Source of the DNA: Candidatus Latescibacterota bacterium
Lineage (GTDB): Bacteria > Latescibacterota > 4484-107 > B68-G9
Assembly: GCA_012962735.1 (NCBI GenBank)
Contig: DTXA01000548.1
Span: forward strand, 1 to 14,419
Direction: 5' to 3'
Length of the DNA: 14,419 nucleotides
A program made the position numbers and the translations under genes. Every line of letters starts with the position of its first letter. The first letter of the stretch is position 1. A model generated the notes under the pieces. The model had not been told where the DNA came from. It ran no database searches and worked only from the letters and a program-made list of their open reading frames with translations. This document shows positions 5,860 through 13,195 of this stretch, piece by piece.

Positions 5860-6831
5860 ATGGCACAGGTGGAGATGCTCCGGTATAAGAACGTAAACCT
5901 CCCCAAACTCACTCGGGGAATCGCCCAGGATAGCGTCGAACTCATCGGGAACACCCCTTTGGTTCAGCTGAACCGGATAGTGCAGGGGGCTCGGATCCTG
6001 GCGAAGCTCGAGTCCTTCAACCCTCTCGGGAGCATAAAGGACCGCATCGGGGTGGCGATGATCGTGGACGCCGAGGAGAAGGGCTTGATAACGAAAGATA
6101 CCGTTATCATAGAACCCACAAGCGGTAACACGGGAATAGCTCTGGCCTTCGTCTGTGCCGTCAGAGGATACCGGCTCATCCTGGCGATGCCGGACACCAT
6201 GTCCTCTGAGCGTAGACAACTCTTAGCCGCTCTCGGGGCTGAGTTGGTTTTGACCCCTGGCGCGGAGGGGATGGCAGGGGCGGTGAGGAAGGCAGAGGAG
6301 TTGGCCTCCCAGATCCCCAACGCTTTCATGCCCCAACAATTCAAAAACCCTGCAAACCCCGAGATCCACCGGATCACCACCGCCGAGGAGATATGGAGGG
6401 ACACAGACGGCGAGGTAGACATCTTAGTCGCCGGCGTGGGCACAGGTGGCACGATCACCGGAGTAGCCGAGGTCCTTAAGGAACGCAAGCCAGGATTTAA
6501 GGCCATAGCCGTAGAGCCCGCCTCCTCCCCTGTGCTCTCCGGGGGAGAGCCAGGGCCCCACAAGATTCAGGGCATAGGGGCAGGATTCGTGCCCGAAGTG
6601 CTGCGCATGGACCTCATAGATGAGGTCGTCCAAGTAACGGACGAAGACGCCAGGGAGATGGCCCGAAGGCTGGCCCGGGAGGAGGGGATATTGGCTGGGG
6701 TCTCCTCGGGAGCTGTCGTATGGGCTGCCCTTCAGGTGGCCAAAAGGCCGGAGAACGAGGGAAAGAATATCGTCGTCATACTTCCCGATACGGGCGAGCG
6801 GTACCTATCCACCGGGCTGTTTTGGGGGTGA
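5860..6831 (+). CDS. cysK: Cysteine synthase, O-acetylserine sulfhydrylase type
   Basis: A 323-residue PLP enzyme that makes cysteine from O-acetylserine and sulfide. It is complete: SVELIGNTPLVQLNR (25-39), the PLP lysine K60 in GSIKDR, the TSGNTG loop, AMPDTMSSERRQLL, the phosphate-binding GVGTGGT turn, and the C-terminal GVSSGAVVWAA and PDTGERYLSTGLF. The first 20 residues extend beyond the usual start; ATG 5875 is an alternative start, but no strong ribosome site supports either. It is separated from larE by 94 nt of hairpin-rich sequence. In this locus it would supply the cysteine used by the desulfurase that follows. It is intact, in contrast to the cysM fragment on the left arm, and may be the only working cysteine synthase here. 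Confidence 0.9.
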   Translation: MAQVEMLRYKNVNLPKLTRGIAQDSVELIGNTPLVQLNRIVQGARILAKLESFNPLGSIKDRIGVAMIVDAEEKGLITKDTVIIEPTSGNTGIALAFVCAVRGYRLILAMPDTMSSERRQLLAALGAELVLTPGAEGMAGAVRKAEELASQIPNAFMPQQFKNPANPEIHRITTAEEIWRDTDGEVDILVAGVGTGGTITGVAEVLKERKPGFKAIAVEPASSPVLSGGEPGPHKIQGIGAGFVPEVLRMDLIDEVVQVTDEDAREMARRLAREEGILAGVSSGAVVWAALQVAKRPENEGKNIVVILPDTGERYLSTGLFWG

Positions 6832-6844
6832 AAGGGAAATAACC

Positions 6845-8011
6845 ATGCGAAGGATATACTTGGACTATGCGGCCACCACACCGGTCCATCCGGAGGTGGT
6901 CCGGACTATGCTTCCATATCTAACGGAACGATACGGCAACCCTTCCAGCATCCACGCCTTCGGCCAGGAGGCCAAGACTGCCGTTGAAGAGGCAAGGGGA
7001 CAGGTGGCCGACCTCATAGGAGCCAAGCCCGAGGAGATCGTCTTCACGAGCGGCGGGACAGAGGCAGATAACTTCGCCCTGAAGGGGGTGGCTTACGCCC
7101 TCAGGAAGCGAGGGGACCACATAATCACCTCCTCGGTAGAACACCATGCGGTGTTTGAAGCATGTAAGTTCTTAGAGAAGGAGGGCTTCAAAGTAACCTA
7201 CCTACCTGTAGACCGCTACGGGATGGTAGACCCGGAGGACGTCCACAGGGTCATAACCGATAAGACCATCCTAGTCTCCGTGATGCACGCCAACAACGAG
7301 GTCGGCACCATACAGCCCATAGCCGAGATCTCCAAGATCGCCCACGAACGAGGGGCATACTTCCACACCGACGCAGTACAGACCGCAGGCCACATACCGG
7401 TGGACGTGGAGGAGCTCGGCGCCGACCTCCTAAGCATGTCGGCCCATAAGCTTTATGGCCCCAAGGGGGTGGGGGCGTTGTACATCCGCAAGGGGACCCG
7501 GATCGCCTCCTTCGTACACGGAGGGGAACAGGAGAGAGGCCGCCGCGCCGGCACCGAGAACGTCTCAGGGATAGTGGGCTTCGGCAAGGCGGCGGAGATC
7601 GCCAAAAGGGAATGCGAAACCGAGACAAGGAGGCTCTCCGAGCTGCGGGACAGGTTAATAGAGGGGCTTTTGGAGCGCATAGACCATATCAACTTGAACG
7701 GCCATCCCACTAGTAGGCTCCCCAACAACGTGCATGTAAGCATAGAATTCGTAGAGGGAGAATCCATGCTCCTCAACTTAGATCTTGAGGGCATAGCGGC
7801 CTCCACCGGCTCGGCCTGTAGCTCCGGGAGCCTGGAGCCATCGCACGTGCTTCTGGCCATGGGCCTTTCGCACGAGCTCGCCCACGGCTCCCTCAGGTTC
7901 ACGATGGGCCGGTGGACCACGGAGGAGGACATAGATCGGGTCTTAGAAGTCCTTCCGGAGGTAGTGGCTAAACTTCGGGCCATGTCGCCACTTTACCGTA
8001 AAGGAGGCTGA
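6845..8011 (+). CDS. iscS: Cysteine desulfurase (NifS/IscS type)
   Basis: A 388-residue PLP enzyme that removes sulfur from cysteine and holds it as a persulfide for transfer to scaffolds and tRNA enzymes. It starts IYLDYAATTPVHPEV and has SGGTEADNFA, SVEHHAV with H101, the PLP lysine K202 in SAHKLYGPKG, RAGTENV, and the catalytic cysteine C325 in STGSACSSGSLEPSHVL. Length and motifs fit the group I NifS/IscS enzymes; I cannot separate NifS from IscS by sequence alone. An AAAGGGA site precedes the ATG, and the rhodanese gene begins 2 nt after its stop. With iscU downstream and an IscR-like regulator in front it forms an Isc-like core, and with the Ttu genes it would be their sulfur source. 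Confidence 0.92.
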   Translation: MRRIYLDYAATTPVHPEVVRTMLPYLTERYGNPSSIHAFGQEAKTAVEEARGQVADLIGAKPEEIVFTSGGTEADNFALKGVAYALRKRGDHIITSSVEHHAVFEACKFLEKEGFKVTYLPVDRYGMVDPEDVHRVITDKTILVSVMHANNEVGTIQPIAEISKIAHERGAYFHTDAVQTAGHIPVDVEELGADLLSMSAHKLYGPKGVGALYIRKGTRIASFVHGGEQERGRRAGTENVSGIVGFGKAAEIAKRECETETRRLSELRDRLIEGLLERIDHINLNGHPTSRLPNNVHVSIEFVEGESMLLNLDLEGIAASTGSACSSGSLEPSHVLLAMGLSHELAHGSLRFTMGRWTTEEDIDRVLEVLPEVVAKLRAMSPLYRKGG

Positions 8012-8013
8012 AG

Positions 8014-8508
8014 ATGAAGAGGTTCCTAAGTATCCTGATCTTAGGGACTTTCCTCCTTGCCTGTGGAAAGGGAAAGCTCATCTCCAGAGAAGCCGTCTCT
8101 GTCGTGGACATCCCCCCTTCGGAGGCTGCGGAGCTGATAAGGGCCGGAAAGGTGTTGGTCCTGGACGTTCGGACCATGGAGGAGTATCGAGAGGGGCATA
8201 TAACCCCTTCGCTTCTGATTCCTCATCAGGAGGTGGAAAAGAGGAAAAAGGAGATATTAGCTTACGGCGACCGTCCCATCCTCGTCTACTGTAGAAGCGG
8301 CCGCCGCAGCTCCATAGCAGCCGAGGAGTTAATAAAGAAGGGTTTCAAGAAGGTATACAACCTCGTGGGGGGCAAGGAGGCTTTCCTTTCTTACATAGAG
8401 GGACATCCGGAATATAAAGACCTCTGGTGCACGAATGAGTGCCCTGGGATGTGCGGGTACGAGAGGCGGAAGGAGGGATGTGGTTGCGGAGGTACGAGCG
8501 ACAGGTGA
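8014..8508 (+). CDS. Rhodanese-domain protein with lipoprotein signal and cysteine-rich tail
   Basis: A 164-residue protein. Residues 1-17 look like a lipoprotein signal peptide (KR, hydrophobic core, LLAC lipobox with C17). A single rhodanese domain covers about 30-125: LVLDVRTMEEYREGHI (48-63) and the active-site loop CRSGRRSS with the persulfide cysteine C93. A tail follows with C139, C143, C147, C156 and C158. The gene sits between the desulfurase and TtuC/TtuB/TtuA genes, where Thermus uses a cytosolic rhodanese, TtuD, as the sulfur donor to TtuB. The export signal conflicts with that role unless translation starts internally or the signal is inefficient. The end of the gene overlaps the ttuC start, so the Cys-rich tail is encoded in shared DNA. 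Confidence 0.82.
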   Translation: MKRFLSILILGTFLLACGKGKLISREAVSVVDIPPSEAAELIRAGKVLVLDVRTMEEYREGHITPSLLIPHQEVEKRKKEILAYGDRPILVYCRSGRRSSIAAEELIKKGFKKVYNLVGGKEAFLSYIEGHPEYKDLWCTNECPGMCGYERRKEGCGCGGTSDR

Positions 8509-9194
8509 CGGTCCCCGGCTGGGACCAGGAGAAGTTGGGCCGAGCCCACGTTGCCGTCGTAGGGGCAGGTGGGCTCGGCAGCGGGGTCCTGTATTACCTC
8601 GTAGCCGCGGGTGTGGGCAGGATCACCGTGGTGGACGGGGATGTGGTGGAGGAGAGTAACCTGAACCGACAGGTGCTCCATTTCACTTCGGACGTGGGAA
8701 GGCGCAAGGTGGAGTCCGCCTTAGAGAAGCTCGAGGCCCTAAATCCCGAGGTAACTCTCGAACCTCTGGCGATCGAGCTTACAGGCGAAAACGTGGCTGT
8801 CCTGGGGAACCCGGACGTGCTCGTAGATGCCTTGGATAATCTGAAAAGCCGGTTGATCGTGAACCAGTATGCGGTTGAGAACCGTATGCCTTTGGTGCAC
8901 GCTGCTGTCGAGGGTTTCCAAGGCTTGATCACCACGGTCGTGCCCGGCAGGACGCCCTGCCTTGCCTGTATATATCCCGACCCCAAGGAGCGAGGGAAGT
9001 TCCCGGTTGTGGGGGCGACAGCGGGGCTGTTGGGGCTTATGGAGGCCGCCGAGGTTTTGAAGCTCCTCTTGGGGTTGGGGGAGGTGCTCTCAGGCAGACT
9101 CCTTATAGTGAACATCCTGAGCTGGGAATTTCGGAACGTAAGGACGAAATTTCGTCGGAGCTGTCCAGTATGCGGGGGGAGGGAAGATGGATGA
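8478..9194 (+). CDS. ttuC: TtuC/HesA-like E1 adenylyltransferase lacking the catalytic cysteine
   Basis: A 238-residue ThiF/MoeB-family enzyme expected to adenylate the Gly-Gly end of the carrier encoded next. Motifs: RRYERQVTVPGWDQEKL, GAGGLG (29-34), ESNLNRQVLHF (59-69), and Zn cysteines C161/C164 and C229/C232. The region that holds the catalytic cysteine in MoeB (SCxEAG) reads RGKFPVVGATAGLLG, and there is no cysteine between C164 and C229, so it probably only adenylates. The frame opens at GTG 8439, but the family start fits ATG 8478 or TTG 8484; AAGGAGG (8470-8476) is better spaced for TTG 8484. The ttuB ATG overlaps its end by 8 nt. The TtuC name rests on the TtuB/TtuA neighbours. Confidence 0.8.
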   Translation: MWLRRYERQVTVPGWDQEKLGRAHVAVVGAGGLGSGVLYYLVAAGVGRITVVDGDVVEESNLNRQVLHFTSDVGRRKVESALEKLEALNPEVTLEPLAIELTGENVAVLGNPDVLVDALDNLKSRLIVNQYAVENRMPLVHAAVEGFQGLITTVVPGRTPCLACIYPDPKERGKFPVVGATAGLLGLMEAAEVLKLLLGLGEVLSGRLLIVNILSWEFRNVRTKFRRSCPVCGGREDG

Positions 9195-9438
9195 AGGGGC
9201 TGCTAAAAAGCATTCGAGCAAAGTGGAGGACTTTCGTATAAAGGTGCTCCTGCAGCCTGAGGGAAGGACAGTGGAAATCGAAGGCGTAAGGGATGTACAG
9301 GGCCTCCTGAGGAAGCTTGGGCTGAGGGGGGGAGATGTTATGGTGATAGACGTGGGGTCCAGCTCCTTGCTCACCCCCGACGAGGGGCTTTTCGATGGCC
9401 AGGAGGTGGAGGTTCGCAGGGTCATATCCGGAGGTTAA
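9187..9438 (+). CDS. ttuB: TtuB-like ubiquitin-fold sulfur carrier
   Basis: An 83-residue beta-grasp protein ending in VRRVISGG, so the Gly-Gly is already exposed and ready for adenylation and thiocarboxylation. The core from about residue 17 (RIKVLLQPEGRTVEIEGVRD) follows the ThiS/TtuB pattern of two strands, a helix (VQGLLRKLGL), and GQEVEVRR before the tail. In Thermus, TtuB thiocarboxylate gives sulfur to TtuA. The first 15 residues are polar and not typical of the family; a later start is possible. It overlaps the E1 gene by 8 nt and ends 1 nt before the ttuA start, so the three are surely co-translated. A ThiS role in thiamine synthesis is less likely because no thiamine genes are near. 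Confidence 0.8.
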   Translation: MDEGAAKKHSSKVEDFRIKVLLQPEGRTVEIEGVRDVQGLLRKLGLRGGDVMVIDVGSSSLLTPDEGLFDGQEVEVRRVISGG

Positions 9439-9439
9439 G

Positions 9440-10360
9440 TTGAAGTGCAGGATATGTGGCAGCAAAGCAGAGGTTCACCTCCGCTCCCACAACATCGCTC
9501 TGTGTCGGGAGGACTTCGTAAAGTTCTTCGAAAGGAGGCTCCTAAGGACGGTGCGGAGGTTCCGGATGTTCGGCCACCAGGACCGGGTCCTGGTGGCTGT
9601 ATCGGGTGGGAAGGACAGCCTGGGGCTTCTGCACGCCTTGAAGAAACTCGGATACAAAGTAGCTGGGTATCACATCTACCTGGACATCGACGGATACTCC
9701 GAACGCTCCCTGGAGAGGGTGGAGGCCTTCGCCCGTATGGAAGAAGTGGAAATCCGGGTCGAAGGGGTCGAGGAGGCCTTGGGTTGCACCATCGTGGAGG
9801 CCTCCGAGAAGCTCCGAAGGCCTATATGCTCCCTCTGTGGCACTGTCAAGCGGTACCTGATGAACAGGGCGGCCGAAGAGTTCGATGTATTGGCCACCGG
9901 GCACAACCTGGACGATGAGGCGGCCACGCTTTTAGGCAATCTCCTGCACTGGCAGGAGGGATACCTGGAACGCCAGGGACCGGTTTTGAAGGAGGGGGAT
10001 GGGTTCCGCAGGAAGGTAAAGCCCCTGTCCTTCACAGCGGAGTACGAGACGGCGGTCTACGCCTTCCTCGAGGGGATAGACTACATCGTAGAGGAGTGCC
10101 CGTACGCCCGGGGGGCCACGAGCATATTCTACAAAGATGTCTTGGGCAGGATAGAGGAAAAAATGCCCGGAACCAAGATCCGTTTCTTAGGCGGCTTTTA
10201 CAAATTCAGGGGGGAACACCTCAAACCCATGGATGTCCCCCTCCGTTTGTGCACGATGTGCGGGTATCCCACCACAGGAGAAGTCTGCAACTTCTGCAAG
10301 CTCAAAGAAAGGCTCAACTCACGTACGACCGAATCTGAACAATATATCTCCAAGAAATGA
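9440..10360 (+). CDS. ttuA: tRNA 2-thiouridine synthase, TtuA family
   Basis: A 306-residue PP-loop enzyme. In Thermus and Thermotoga TtuA thiolates C2 of U54 or ribothymidine-54 in the tRNA T-loop, a heat-adaptive change. The N-terminal zinc ribbon starts CRIC (C3, C6) with a third cysteine at C22; the PP-loop is SGGKDS (55-60). The [4Fe-4S] ligands are C130, C133 (PICSLCG) and C220 (EECPYARGA), almost the positions known for TtuA. A second zinc ribbon uses C271, C274, C283 and C286. The start is TTG 9440, preceded by GGAGG at 9430-9434; extending to 9395 would overlap ttuB and break the family N-terminus. The related Ncs6 acts on wobble U34, but the TtuB/TtuC neighbours favour TtuA. Confidence 0.88.
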   Translation: MKCRICGSKAEVHLRSHNIALCREDFVKFFERRLLRTVRRFRMFGHQDRVLVAVSGGKDSLGLLHALKKLGYKVAGYHIYLDIDGYSERSLERVEAFARMEEVEIRVEGVEEALGCTIVEASEKLRRPICSLCGTVKRYLMNRAAEEFDVLATGHNLDDEAATLLGNLLHWQEGYLERQGPVLKEGDGFRRKVKPLSFTAEYETAVYAFLEGIDYIVEECPYARGATSIFYKDVLGRIEEKMPGTKIRFLGGFYKFRGEHLKPMDVPLRLCTMCGYPTTGEVCNFCKLKERLNSRTTESEQYISKK

Positions 10361-10398
10361 GGGGCCCTCAAAAAGTATTCGAGCAAATACTTTGGAGC
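10361..10398 (+). repeat. Intergenic hairpin repeat, copy B
   Basis: GGGGCCCTCAAAAAGTATT (10361-10379), a short loop, then AAATACTTTGGAGC (10385-10398). AAAGTATT and AATACTTT form a perfect 8-bp stem. It shares GGGGCC, TCAAAAAGTAT, GAGC and ACTTT..GG with copy A at 5810-5855 in the same order. It fills the gap between ttuA and iscU. The AGGAGG ribosome site of iscU follows 7 nt later and stays free of the stem. Confidence 0.55.
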
Positions 10399-10416
10399 AT
10401 CTATTAGGAGGTCTAA

Positions 10417-10839
10417 GTGCGAGATATATGGTCTATGTATAGCGAAAAGGTGATGGAACACTTCCGCAACCCCCGCAACGTCGGAGTGATAGAGGACCCC
10501 GACGGCATAGGACGGGTCGGCAACCCCGTCTGCGGGGATATAATGGAGCTTTACATAAAGGTCGAGGACGGGGTTATAGTGGATGCGAAATTCCGGACCT
10601 TCGGCTGCGGTGCCGCCATCGCCACCAGCTCGATGGTCACCGAAATGGTCAAGGGCAAGACCCTCGAAGAGGCCCTCAAGATCTCCAACAGGGCGGTAGC
10701 AGAGGCCTTAGGAGGGCTCCCTCCCATCAAGATGCATTGCTCGGTCCTCGCCGAGGAGGCCCTGAAGTCCGCTATCGAAGATTACCTATCCAAGCGAGGC
10801 AAGGGAGATGCCCTAACTTCCTACGATAAAGATCGCTAA
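10417..10839 (+). CDS. iscU: Fe-S cluster scaffold protein IscU
   Basis: A 140-residue scaffold on which clusters are assembled from sulfur supplied by the desulfurase. The YSEKVMEHFRNPRNVG start is followed by the ligands C39 and D41 in NPVCGD, C64 in FGCGAAIATSS, and H107-C108 in KMHCSVLAEEAL, matching E. coli IscU closely. The annotated start is GTG 10417, supported by AGGAGG 5 nt upstream. ATG 10435 would match the E. coli N-terminus better but has no ribosome site. The C-terminal dozen residues (SKRGKGDALTSYDKDR) are polar and extend past the usual end. No hscA, hscB or ferredoxin gene is linked. The iscS gene is 2.4 kb upstream in the same operon. Confidence 0.92.
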   Translation: MRDIWSMYSEKVMEHFRNPRNVGVIEDPDGIGRVGNPVCGDIMELYIKVEDGVIVDAKFRTFGCGAAIATSSMVTEMVKGKTLEEALKISNRAVAEALGGLPPIKMHCSVLAEEALKSAIEDYLSKRGKGDALTSYDKDR

Positions 10840-10875
10840 CTTTGACATAAGACAGTCGGAGTCAGAGGAGGCGCA

Positions 10876-11265
10876 ATGCGCAGGACACTTTGGCTGTGGG
10901 CGGTACTATATGCGTTGGCCTGTGGTCAGGGTACCCCCGGCGGGCCCTTGGACGGCCGGGTGTACTTCTTCAACAACACAGACCAGGGGTACTTCCGAAT
11001 CACCTTTATCGACCCTAGCACCTTGGAAGAAAGAATAGTAGAAGTTGGCCCTGGGGAGACCAAGGAACTGACCTGGGAGATAGTGCCGGGGGGTACGGTG
11101 GTGACCCTGAAGATCTTCTTCCGATACGGGATAGATTACACGCCCACCGAGCCGGAGCTATCCGTCACCGTAGACGGCAACGTCACTGTGGTGGGACTGC
11201 GCAGAGGAGAGGATTTCTTCGTGCGGGCGGGGGATCGGGAGATCGAGCTGATCATGTGGCACTGA
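10876..11265 (+). CDS. Small putative lipoprotein of unknown function
   Basis: A 129-residue protein I do not recognise. Residues 1-15 (MRRTLWLWAVLYALA) look like a signal peptide, followed by C16 in a lipobox-like ALAC; the -3 residue is not the usual leucine, so lipidation is only probable. The rest is rich in beta strands: RVYFFNNTDQGYFRITFID, a VEVGPGETKELTW segment, VVTLKIFFRYGIDYTP and ELSVTVDGNVTVVGL. This suggests a small beta-sandwich domain facing the cell exterior or periplasm. It has only the lipobox cysteine and no metal motif. GAGGAGG precedes the ATG. It lies between iscU and mnmA, both cytosolic sulfur genes, so its operon position does not reveal a role. Confidence 0.7.
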   Translation: MRRTLWLWAVLYALACGQGTPGGPLDGRVYFFNNTDQGYFRITFIDPSTLEERIVEVGPGETKELTWEIVPGGTVVTLKIFFRYGIDYTPTEPELSVTVDGNVTVVGLRRGEDFFVRAGDREIELIMWH

Positions 11266-11288
11266 ACTGAGGAGGTGTTGGAAGGACG

Positions 11289-12446
11289 GTGCGCGTCGTA
11301 GTCGCCATGAGCGGGGGGGTTGACTCCTCGGTGGCCGCCGCCCTCCTCAAGGGGGAGGGGTACGAGGTTGTGGGCATCACCATGAATTTAGAGCCTAAGG
11401 GCGATTCCGTATGTTGTGGTGTGGAAGCGGCCATGGATGCCAAGAAGGTGGCGGGAAGGCTCGGGATCCCCCACTATGTGCTCAACCTGAGGGGTCTCTT
11501 CCACGAGGAGGTGATCCGCCCGTTCTGTAGGGAGTACAGCCTCGGGAGGACCCCCAATCCCTGCATCCTGTGCAACCGGTTCCTCAAGTTCGGGGCGTTA
11601 CTCCGAAAGGCCCGGGAGTTGAAGGCCGATTTCGTGGCCACAGGGCACTACGCTGGAGTGGAACTCGACCCGGCCACCGGGCGGTACATCCTGAAGAAGG
11701 GGACGGATTCCCAAAAAGATCAGTCCTATGTGCTCTACTTCCTGACCCAGGAGCAGCTCCGCCGCACCCTCCTGCCCTTAGGGAGGTCCACCAAAGAGGA
11801 AGTCCGAAGGATCGCAAGACAGATGAATCTGCCCGTAGCAGATAAGCCTGAAAGCCAGGAGATATGCTTCGTCCCCGAAGGGGGATATCCAGAACTCGTC
11901 GGAAGGTACTTCCCCGAGGCCGTAAAGCCCGGCCCTATCTTAGACGGAAGTGGGAGGGTTTTGGGACGGCACAGAGGCATAGCTTACTATACCGTGGGAC
12001 AGCGCAAAGGGCTCAAGTTAGCGCTGGGAAGACCTGTCTATGTCGCCCGAATAGACCCGCACCGCAACGCCGTGGTCGTCGGGGGGAGGGAGGACGTCCT
12101 GAAGGGAGGGCTTATAGCTTCCGACGTGAACTTCATCTCCGTACCCCCGCCGAACTGCCCCTTCAGGGTAAAGGCGAAGGTCCGCTACCGCCACCCCGAG
12201 GCCGAAGCTACTGTCTTCCCCCTTGAGGGCGGGAGGGTCTTCGTGAAGTTCTCGGAGCCCCAGATGGCCATAACCCCGGGGCAGTCGGTGGTGTTCTATC
12301 GGGGAGATGTGGTGATAGGCGGTGGGATAATAGATGAGGCATGCGACCCGGGCTTCGTCGGGATTCCTCTGGCTCAGTTTAAAACGAGGGTCCTACCTGG
12401 GTGTAGGAGGAGTAAATGCAAAAATTACGCTCTGTGCTCCGGATAG
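11289..12446 (+). CDS. mnmA: tRNA-specific 2-thiouridylase MnmA with cysteine-rich C-terminal extension
   Basis: A 385-residue enzyme that thiolates C2 of wobble U34 in tRNAs for Lys, Glu and Gln. The PP-loop is SGGVDS (8-13); the CCGVEAAMDAKKVA segment, catalytic C92 in NPCILCN, ATGHYA, the persulfide-bearing C193 in SQEICFVP, and YYTVGQRKGL are all present. The family normally ends soon after the VVIGGGII strand (341-348). Here about 36 more residues follow with C352, C372, C377 and C383, the last part (GCRRSKCKNYALC) resembling a metal-binding knuckle. The last ten codons overlap fdhD. The start is GTG 11289, with GGAAGG close by and AGGAGG 13 nt upstream; neither spacing is ideal. Confidence 0.9.
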   Translation: MRVVVAMSGGVDSSVAAALLKGEGYEVVGITMNLEPKGDSVCCGVEAAMDAKKVAGRLGIPHYVLNLRGLFHEEVIRPFCREYSLGRTPNPCILCNRFLKFGALLRKARELKADFVATGHYAGVELDPATGRYILKKGTDSQKDQSYVLYFLTQEQLRRTLLPLGRSTKEEVRRIARQMNLPVADKPESQEICFVPEGGYPELVGRYFPEAVKPGPILDGSGRVLGRHRGIAYYTVGQRKGLKLALGRPVYVARIDPHRNAVVVGGREDVLKGGLIASDVNFISVPPPNCPFRVKAKVRYRHPEAEATVFPLEGGRVFVKFSEPQMAITPGQSVVFYRGDVVIGGGIIDEACDPGFVGIPLAQFKTRVLPGCRRSKCKNYALCSG

Positions 12447-13195
12447 ACCGGGAAAAGGTGGGGGTAGTACGTGACCCGGTGGCCGAGGAGTTCCAATTGA
12501 CAATATTCATCAACGACCGGGAGCTGGTGACCTTGGCTTGCTCCCCTGTTCATATGGAGTACCTGGCCTTGGGCTTCCTGTGTTCTGAGGGTTTCATAAA
12601 GGGGAGGGATGAGGCGGAGGAGGTCGTATTGGACGGCCGCAACGGGGTTGTTAGGATAACCGTAAGGGAGGACTTCGACCCTGACTCGCCCTTCAAGCGG
12701 TTTATAACCTCGGGATGTGGAAGAGGGGTCGGATACTACCGCCCCTTGGACGTCTCTCTGAAGAAGGTGGAGGCGGGGACGAAAGTCCCTCCCTCCGTCA
12801 TCTTTGGGCTGATGAGGGAATTCCAAAAGCTCTCGGAAGCTTACAGGGAGACTGGAGGGGTGCACAGCGCCGCGCTCTGCGATACCGAGAGGGTCCTGGT
12901 CTTCGAAGAGGACATAGGAAGACATAATGCCTTAGATAAAGTTTTCGGCAGGTGTCTTTACGAGGGTCTACCGACCTCAGACGGCCTTCTCCTCACCACC
13001 GGTAGGGTCTCCTCCGAAGTGGTACTTAAGGTGGTTCGGATGGGGGTGCCATTCCTCATATCCAGGTCCGCCCCCACCGACCTCGCCGTGGGGTTCGCTG
13101 AAGGACTCGGCGTAACCCTCGTGGGGTTCGTGAGGGGGAGCAGGATGAACGTATACGCCCATAGGGAGAGAATACTATGGACGAGGGGAAACTGA
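12416..13195 (+). CDS. fdhD: Formate dehydrogenase accessory sulfurtransferase FdhD
   Basis: A 259-residue protein that passes sulfur from the cysteine desulfurase to the molybdenum cofactor of formate dehydrogenase. Motifs are EYLALGFLCSEGFI (48-61), TSGCGRG with C101, GGVHSAALCD (147-156), EEDIGRHNALDKVFG (164-178), TTGRVSSEVVLK (194-205) and ISRSAPTDLAVGFAEGLG (215-232). E. coli FdhD has two cysteines in this loop (CGVC); here only C101 is left, a variation common in the family. AGGAGGAG lies 4 nt before the ATG. The gene starts inside mnmA (31-nt overlap) and overlaps nadA by 19 nt. No formate dehydrogenase subunit is in the window, but one is implied in the genome. Confidence 0.92.
   Translation: MQKLRSVLRIDREKVGVVRDPVAEEFQLTIFINDRELVTLACSPVHMEYLALGFLCSEGFIKGRDEAEEVVLDGRNGVVRITVREDFDPDSPFKRFITSGCGRGVGYYRPLDVSLKKVEAGTKVPPSVIFGLMREFQKLSEAYRETGGVHSAALCDTERVLVFEEDIGRHNALDKVFGRCLYEGLPTSDGLLLTTGRVSSEVVLKVVRMGVPFLISRSAPTDLAVGFAEGLGVTLVGFVRGSRMNVYAHRERILWTRGN

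Noticed and set aside
8439..8477. GTG 8439 as the start of the TtuC-like gene
   Set aside because: The extra 13 residues lie wholly within the rhodanese gene, have no ribosome site and extend past the normal E1 N-terminus.
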